From the NCBI GenBank assembly GCA_964512095.1, contig CAZEIH010000037.1, forward strand, positions 1 through 26,023: a DNA stretch of 26,023 nt, in the 5' to 3' direction. Made by a program: the position numbers and the translations under genes. Origin of the DNA: DTU013 sp964512095. GTDB taxonomy: Bacteria > Bacillota > Clostridia > Acetivibrionales > DTU013. Positions within the stretch are counted from its first letter, which is position 1. Each line of letters begins with the position of its first letter. Shown here one piece after another: positions 22,996 to 26,023 of this stretch. Under the pieces are notes generated by a model. The model searched no databases. It was not told the origin of the DNA and worked only from the letters and a program-made list of their open reading frames with translations.

Positions 22996-23613
22996 ATGCT
23001 TATAGAAAATCTGGAAGAAAATAGACGGGATGCTATATTAAACGCGGCATTAAAGGAATTTGCTACTAAAGGATTTGATGAGGCGTCGACAAATGTAATC
23101 GCAAAAGAATCTAGGATTTCAAAGGGATTAATGTTCCATTATGTAAATAGCAAAAAAGACCTTTTTCTATTTCTTTTCGATTACTGCACGGACATGATTG
23201 ATAAAGAATATTTTGAATTAATGAATTTTAATGAACGGGATATTTTTGAAAGACTGCGACAGTCGTATCTTCTACAGCTTGAGCTGCTGCAGAAGCACCC
23301 CTGGATTTTTGAATTCAATAAGATCAGCACCATCACAAAGTCTGAAGAAATCAATAAAGAACTGGAAGAAAGAACGAAAGGAAAACAATCGTTGTGCTAT
23401 GAGACAATGTTTGACTTAATTGATGAATCTAAATTTAGAAAAGGTCTTGTCGTTGAAAGGTGCAAACAGCTGATTTTTTGGGTGAATATCGGTTTTACGA
23501 ATCAGATGCTGGAGGATATCCGGAACTCAGAAAAAAATGAATTGGATTATGACATGATTATTGCCCAATTAGATGGTTTTTTTAATGAACTCAAAAAAAT
23601 ATTTTATAAATGA
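22996..23613 (+). CDS. TetR/AcrR family transcriptional regulator
   Basis: DNA-binding regulator of 205 residues. The N-terminal helix-turn-helix is clear: ILNAALKEFATKGFDEAST, then VIAKESRISKGLMFHYVNS and KKDLFLFLFDYC. The C-terminal ligand-binding half is mostly helical and specific to the protein, so the inducer is unknown. AAGGTGAT at 22984-22991 lies just before the ATG. It precedes a broken ferredoxin gene by 20 bases and an M23 peptidase, apparently in one transcript behind the promoter with paired ACCT dyads. It most likely represses itself and these genes. Confidence 0.87.
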   Translation: MLIENLEENRRDAILNAALKEFATKGFDEASTNVIAKESRISKGLMFHYVNSKKDLFLFLFDYCTDMIDKEYFELMNFNERDIFERLRQSYLLQLELLQKHPWIFEFNKISTITKSEEINKELEERTKGKQSLCYETMFDLIDESKFRKGLVVERCKQLIFWVNIGFTNQMLEDIRNSEKNELDYDMIIAQLDGFFNELKKIFYK

Positions 23614-23633
23614 AAATTATGGTGAGGGTAGAT

Positions 23634-23895
23634 ATGGGTTTTAAAATTTTTCATTTTTCTGCAACAGGCAATTCACTGGAAATCGCCCGTAAAATTGCAA
23701 AAGAATTGGGAGATTATGTCCTATATGCAATATAAAAATGGAAGAACGGCGTCCGGTTTGGCAGCATAATTGTGAACGATGCCTTGCCTGTATTCATTGG
23801 TGTCCTTGTGAAGCAATAGAATATGGCAAAAAACAGTCGGACGCAGGAGGTATCACAACCCCAATATTAAGATTGAGGATATTAAAAGAGGATGA
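23634..23895 (+). pseudogene. Broken EFR1-type flavodoxin/ferredoxin gene
   Basis: Remnant of a two-domain electron carrier: an N-terminal flavodoxin-like part and a C-terminal 4Fe-4S ferredoxin part. The first 33 residues (FKIFHFSATGNSLEIARKIA) match the flavodoxin start with its phosphate-binding loop, but the frame ends at a stop at 23733-23735. A ferredoxin fragment follows (CERCLACIHWCP, a C-x2-C-x2-C-x3-C cluster). Intact relatives have about 250 residues, so the middle is gone. A further frameshift lies in the A-run at 23826-23831: adding one A lets the reading continue as TVGRRRYHNPNIKIEDIKRG to a stop at 23893. It is almost certainly non-functional; a short ferredoxin peptide from ATG23738 is conceivable. 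Confidence 0.8.
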
Positions 23896-23897
23896 GC

Positions 23898-24689
23898 ATG
23901 CGAAGACATTTAGTCGTAAGACTGATTCTCATTTTACTTGCGATCATTATTCTGCCTGATATGGTGGATAACATTTTTTGTTCCGGAACGGGGAGTGATG
24001 AAATGAAAGAATTTGACGATCCGGTAATCATCGGATTTCCATTAAGAGGAGAGTGGATGACGCCCAACACTCCGGGAAAAAGGATTCCAAGCCACGGAAC
24101 AGACCAATTGGGAGAGCGCTATGCTTTTGATTTTCTACAGGTTGATTGGGCAAGAGCAGGGAGACCATTTTATCGGATAAATCTATTACAGTATCTCTTC
24201 TTTGGCGTTCCCTTAAACAAGTGTTATGGCTGGGGTCAGGAAGTATATGCGCCCTGTGACGGGGAAATCATCAAAACCGAAGACGGTTATAAGGAAAGGC
24301 CAATAGTCAACTTGTTTTCCGATTTGTCCGTCGCTCTAAAGAATACTAATACGTTCAATCCTGAAAAAGATGATATTCAGAATGTAGCCGGCAACTATAT
24401 TATTATGAAATGCGCTGACCATTTATATGCCGCATTCGCCCATTTGCATACAGGTTCCATAACGGCTTCTGTTGGTCAGGCTGTAAAAAAAGGAGATATT
24501 ATAGGAAAAGTTGGGCATTCTGGCAATTCAACTGCGCCTCATCTGCACTTTCAACTTATGGAAAGTAGTAATATACTCACAGCGAAGGGTATTCCATGCG
24601 CTTTTGAGCAGTATGATTTATATCAAAACGGTAGATGGAAAACCGTATATAGGGGAGTTCCTTCAGATAAGGATAGAATAAGATATTAA
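23898..24689 (+). CDS. M23 family peptidase (LytM-like), membrane-anchored
   Basis: Zinc endopeptidase fold of the LytM/M23 class, which usually cuts peptidoglycan cross-bridges outside the cell. One N-terminal membrane helix (RLILILLAIIILPDMV) would anchor or export it. Likely metal ligands are His66 and Asp69 in SHGTDQLGERYAFDF, plus the HLH of NSTAPHLHFQL; FAHLHTGS supplies the catalytic His. VYAPCDGEI and VKKGDIIGKVGHSGN are typical of the fold. At 263 residues it is complete. AGAGGA at 23887-23892 is best spaced for ATG23898, though ATG23892 overlaps the pseudogene stop. It is probably co-transcribed with the TetR gene. The substrate is not known. Confidence 0.82.
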   Translation: MRRHLVVRLILILLAIIILPDMVDNIFCSGTGSDEMKEFDDPVIIGFPLRGEWMTPNTPGKRIPSHGTDQLGERYAFDFLQVDWARAGRPFYRINLLQYLFFGVPLNKCYGWGQEVYAPCDGEIIKTEDGYKERPIVNLFSDLSVALKNTNTFNPEKDDIQNVAGNYIIMKCADHLYAAFAHLHTGSITASVGQAVKKGDIIGKVGHSGNSTAPHLHFQLMESSNILTAKGIPCAFEQYDLYQNGRWKTVYRGVPSDKDRIRY

Positions 24690-24992
24690 TGAATTGCCTC
24701 GGTTTAATGCTCTGCATTTTTGCATATTTTCCAATACCGTGGAAAGTATTAATATGAAAGTTCTGAAAAATCCATCCCGCCGCCAAGGTCCTACTAGGTA
24801 GATGCGGCATCTTCTTTGTCTCCTCGAGCCATGTTGAGACAGTTGTCTTAATGTCACGTAAAGATAAATAAACAGGTCCCAAAGGGCTTGAAATCAAAGG
24901 TTTCCAGACTTTCGGCAAAAATAGCCAATGGATGGGCACTTTGTTTTTTGTACTCCGAGTATGACTTGGAATATAAAATATAAGTTAGGGTT

Positions 24993-25070
24993 GAGACTAC
25001 AGAACTGCTTTTTGCATTGCGAGACTAGGGAACTACTGTTTTTAGGATAGGTTGAGACTATGAAACTGTT
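24993..25070 (+). repeat. Three degenerate GAGACTA direct repeats
   Basis: GAGACTACAGAACTGCTTTTT at 24993, GAGACTAGGGAACTACTGTT at 25021 and GAGACTATGAAACTGTTG at 25054 are related units spaced 28 and 33 bases apart, just upstream of the second TetR promoter. Confidence 0.55.
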
Positions 25071-25082
25071 GTGAATAATTGA

Positions 25083-25128
25083 TTGACGTATTGAACAATG
25101 TTCAGTATAATGTAATTAAACATTGTTC
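25083..25128 (+). promoter_or_regulatory. Promoter and operator pair of the second TetR gene
   Basis: TTGACG (25083-25088) and TATAAT (25106-25111), spacer 17. GAACAATGTTC, a perfect dyad around one central base, fills the spacer at 25093-25103. AAACATTGTTC at 25118-25128 matches the opposite-strand form with one mismatch and sits just before the ribosome binding site. This is a textbook TetR autorepression layout. Confidence 0.78.
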
Positions 25129-25138
25129 AGGAGGAACC

Positions 25139-25738
25139 ATGAAAGAAGAACAGGCACGTGATAGAATAATTGAAGCAACGATTGAATTAATAAATGAGAA
25201 TGCAGGGGATATAAATAAAGTTACAGCTAGGCTTATTGCATATCATGCAGGAATAAGTTTAGGATTAATTAATTATCATTTTGGCAATAAAAATACACTT
25301 ATACTTGAATGCACTCAGAAAATTATCAATCAGGTCGTTATGACATTTGATCCTCAAATTGAAGAAGATAAAACCAAAGGAGTTGAGGCGGGGCGAATTA
25401 GATTGATTAAGACGGCACAGCAAGTATTTGATTTTTTATTTAAGAATAGAGCTATTTCTAAAATATCCATTATAGGAGATATGCAGGAGTGTGAGTCTGA
25501 TAGCAACACTGTTCATACGCAGATGGGATTTATGTATGTGATAGGGGATATCATATCTAATGAGAATAAGAGACTAATTTCATTTCTTTTGACATCGTCA
25601 ATGCAATCAGCCTTTTTGGCGGCAGAGGTATCGAATGGATTTATGGGTTATGATTTAACTAAAGAAGGACAAAGAGATAAGTTTATTGCTGATACAGTTA
25701 ATACTTTGTTTTACGGTATTGTGAAGGAGAATGATTGA
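25139..25738 (+). CDS. TetR/AcrR family transcriptional regulator
   Basis: Regulator of 199 residues with an N-terminal helix-turn-helix: DRIIEATIELINENAGDIN, then VTARLIAYHAGISLGLINYHF and GNKNTLILECTQKI. The C-terminal half is helical and does not reveal the ligand. AGGAGG at 25129-25134 precedes ATG25139 by four bases; the upstream TTG25079 lies ahead of the promoter and is rejected. The gene is followed after one base by a flavodoxin-fold reductase, so the pair is an operon controlled by the GAACAATGTTC sites. In such arrangements the regulator often senses an electrophile, quinone or drug that the reductase handles; that is inference. Confidence 0.86.
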   Translation: MKEEQARDRIIEATIELINENAGDINKVTARLIAYHAGISLGLINYHFGNKNTLILECTQKIINQVVMTFDPQIEEDKTKGVEAGRIRLIKTAQQVFDFLFKNRAISKISIIGDMQECESDSNTVHTQMGFMYVIGDIISNENKRLISFLLTSSMQSAFLAAEVSNGFMGYDLTKEGQRDKFIADTVNTLFYGIVKEND

Positions 25739-25739
25739 A

Positions 25740-26023
25740 ATGAAAATACTTGTTATTGACGGATGCCACAGAAAAGGGAACACATGGAAAATCACCCAAA
25801 AGGCAATGGAAGTAATTAAGAAATCCTTTTCAGATGTTACTTATGAAGAAGTAGTTTTGATAAAGGAAAATTTGCCTTTTTGCCTAGGATGCAGTAATTG
25901 CTTTAGAGTTGGCCATAATAAGTGTCCTCATCATGATATCATGTGTAGAATAATAGAGAAGATTGATGAAGCAGATGGTGTAATAATATGTTCTTCAACC
26001 TTTAATTGGAGAGAAACCGGGGT
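25740..26023 (+). CDS. NAD(P)H-dependent FMN reductase / iron-sulfur flavoprotein-like, partial
   Basis: Flavodoxin-fold oxidoreductase cut by the window end; 94 complete codons are visible. The N-terminal strand and phosphate loop read ILVIDGCHRKGNTW. A Cys group follows, CLGCSNCFRVGHNKC, spacing C-x2-C-x2-C-x7-C. This fits the C-x2-C-x2-C-x(4-7)-C pattern of iron-sulfur flavoproteins, though related flavodoxin-family reductases carry similar Cys without a cluster. AAGGAGA at 25724-25730 serves ATG25740. It is coupled to the TetR gene upstream. The substrate is unknown. Confidence 0.82.
   Translation, partial: MKILVIDGCHRKGNTWKITQKAMEVIKKSFSDVTYEEVVLIKENLPFCLGCSNCFRVGHNKCPHHDIMCRIIEKIDEADGVIICSSTFNWRETG

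Larger units (their letters stand above)
24690..25138 (+). other. Gene-poor stretch with decayed-element features
   Basis: No convincing gene. On the minus strand a frame stays open across this region (24577-24939) and contains protein-like segments (LSLRDIKTTVSTWLEETKK), which may be a decayed transposase or other gene; I cannot identify it. Toward the right lie three degenerate copies of GAGACTAnnnAACTnCTG (near 24993, 25021 and 25054). Repeated terminal motifs occur at ends of some insertion sequences, so this may be the edge of a lost mobile element. Confidence 0.4.

Noticed and set aside
24993..25070. CRISPR array
   Set aside because: Only three degenerate units with 28- and 33-base spacing, no identical repeats and no cas genes.

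Overview
The window looks like chromosomal DNA of a low-to-mid GC, anaerobic Gram-positive bacterium of the class Clostridia. Evidence is the single-chain dimeric glycyl-tRNA synthetase, a PEP/pyruvate step built on pyruvate phosphate dikinase, a four-subunit Na+-pumping decarboxylase with a separate biotin carrier, lipoproteins with lipoboxes, strong AGGAGG-type ribosome binding sites and TTGACA/TATAAT promoters. I cannot name the species. Nearly all genes are on the + strand.

Layout. 1-3030: housekeeping genes rpoZ, coaBC and glyS, closed by a very long hairpin. 3283-10669: a seven-gene cluster (type II NADH dehydrogenase with a membrane domain, polyprenyl diphosphate synthase, UbiA prenyltransferase, NusG-II protein, small membrane protein of the Gx/ECF-S type, double-domain flavin lipoprotein, ApbE flavin transferase). 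It matches the flavin-based extracellular electron transfer (FLEET) locus described in Listeria: ndh2, dmkB, dmkA, eetA, eetB, pplA, fmnB. 10903-13527: ppdK. 13883-17959: two membrane signalling proteins, a histidine kinase with a periplasmic substrate-binding-type sensor and a GGDEF-EAL protein whose signature residues are altered in both domains. 18078-18395: one small unknown gene on the minus strand. 18679-22067: oxaloacetate-decarboxylase-type Na+ pump (alpha, gamma, biotin carrier, beta) behind a clear promoter with several palindromes. 22510-22583: tRNA-Gln(CTG). 22996-26023: an accessory-looking stretch with two TetR regulators, each with a candidate operator pair, a broken EFR1-type ferredoxin gene, an M23 peptidase and the start of an iron-sulfur flavoprotein-like reductase.

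How it may fit together (inference): PPDK and the decarboxylase pump both act at the PEP/oxaloacetate/pyruvate node. The FLEET cluster would give the cell an outlet for NADH electrons through a dedicated quinone to flavins outside the membrane. This is a fermentative cell with both a Na+ pump and an external electron route.

The most unusual non-coding signal is a 125-bp structured repeat. It occurs three times in the same orientation (one copy internally deleted), and each copy begins exactly at the T-tract of a terminator hairpin closing a gene or operon. I did not find a wholly new protein system. The FLEET locus is known, but its clostridial form here has variant details worth checking.
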